Shown here: piece by piece, positions 63,605 through 64,000 of the stretch
Layout: the number at the start of each line of letters is the position of its first letter
How positions within the stretch are numbered: the stretch's first letter is position 1
Origin: Actinomycetes bacterium
GTDB lineage: Bacteria; Actinomycetota; Acidimicrobiia; Acidimicrobiales; RAAP-2
NCBI GenBank assembly: GCA_021837305.1
Contig: JAKBGV010000002.1
Span: 1-64,000, forward strand
Direction: 5' to 3'
Length of the DNA: 64,000 nt
Position numbers and translations under genes: made by a program
The notes under the pieces: generated by a model
The model's input: the letters and a program-made list of their open reading frames with translations, nothing else
Database searches by the model: none
Told to the model about the DNA's origin: nothing

Positions 63605-64000
63605 ATGACAAGAACCCTCTACGACCCCTCTTTCGAGCACGACGCGTGCGGCGTCGGGATGATCGCGGACCTGACGCGCCGTCCGAGCCACCAGACCGTC
63701 ACCGACGCACTGACGATCCTCGAGAATCTCGAACACCGCGGGGCCACTGGCGCCGACCCCGACTCGGGCGACGGCGCGGGGGTCCTCCTGCAGATTCCCG
63801 ACGTTGCGATCCGGACGTGGTTCGGCGACGCGGTGCCGCCCATCGGCGAGTACGGCGTCGCCCACTGGATGATCGACCGCACGCGCGGCGTCGAGGGGGT
63901 CCGCGAGGACATCACCGACGCCGCGACGCGCGTGGGCCTGACTAGTCTCGGCTGGCGCGAGGTTCCGGTCAACTCATCGATCCTCGGCGCGACGTCGGCG
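63605..64000 (+). CDS. gltB: Glutamate synthase large subunit, 5' end (partial)
   Basis: The first 132 codons are in the window, and the gene continues past the end. MTRTLYDPSFEHDACGVGMI holds the Ntn amidotransferase start: the Cys of ACGVG is the catalytic residue after removal of a short propeptide. TVTDALTILENLEHRGATGADPDSGDGAGVLLQIPD is the conserved glutaminase segment of GltB. The protein makes glutamate from glutamine and 2-oxoglutarate with GltD. Confidence 0.93.
   Translation, partial: MTRTLYDPSFEHDACGVGMIADLTRRPSHQTVTDALTILENLEHRGATGADPDSGDGAGVLLQIPDVAIRTWFGDAVPPIGEYGVAHWMIDRTRGVEGVREDITDAATRVGLTSLGWREVPVNSSILGATSA

Overview
The window is high-GC chromosomal DNA with frequent GTG/TTG starts and 4-bp stop/start overlaps (GTGA, ATGA). 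The core gene order nadK-recN-pyrG-nudix-xerD-(site-2 protease)-trpS-scpA-scpB-rluB-aroH-tyrA-aroA-cmk-plsC-...-der matches the conserved actinobacterial block (compare M. tuberculosis ppnK-recN-...-pyrG-...-xerD-...-scpA-scpB-rluB-cmk-engA). I infer an actinobacterium, probably of the class Acidimicrobiia or a relative. There is no rRNA, CRISPR array, prophage or replication origin.

Layout. (1) 0-7.7 kb: accessory genes. These are a DUF1810 protein, a dienelactone hydrolase broken by a one-base G-tract frameshift, and two MarR/DHA2-type MFS efflux pairs on either side of a universal stress protein. (2) 7.8-23.2 kb: a molybdenum island. It holds two divergent MoaC-like genes, moaB/mog, moaD, moaE, modA, a fused modB-modC, an HTH-TOBE regulator, a second MoaD-like protein coupled to a BNR-repeat protein, moaA, a sulfite-oxidase-fold enzyme with a cytochrome b partner, moeA, a YdeP-type formate dehydrogenase-like enzyme, fdhD, a DUF6457 protein and mobA. 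Together these cover molybdate uptake, pterin synthesis, metal insertion, nucleotide attachment and client enzymes. (3) 23.3-31.9 kb: accessory metabolism (PatB-like aminotransferase, SRPBCC, GNATs, SDR, DinB/DUF664) and one decayed insertion sequence carrying a membrane-protein passenger. (4) 32-50.8 kb: the conserved housekeeping block, ending with der, a zinc-ribbon membrane peptide and a gamma carbonic anhydrase. (5) 50.8-55.3 kb: trpD divergent from trpC-F-B-A. (6) 55.3-58.2 kb: acetate permease and acetyl-CoA synthetase behind a leader with a DosR-like and a CRP-like palindrome. (7) 58.2-64 kb: FAD oxidoreductase, OYE, FAH hydrolase, tRNA-Pro(GGG), a 51-aa gene, thiS, thiO and the start of gltB.

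The most interesting signal is the MoaC pair. The two paralogues have lost complementary halves of the conserved MoaC active site. Gene A (7860..8246) keeps the KGD lysine and the YDMCK segment but lacks the CHP and EME motifs and the GGKS tail. Gene B (15642..16136) keeps MVDVS, CHP, GVEMEA and KSGGKS but lacks both catalytic lysines. Because the MoaC active site lies at a subunit interface, this suggests an obligate heteromeric, split-active-site cyclic pyranopterin monophosphate synthase.
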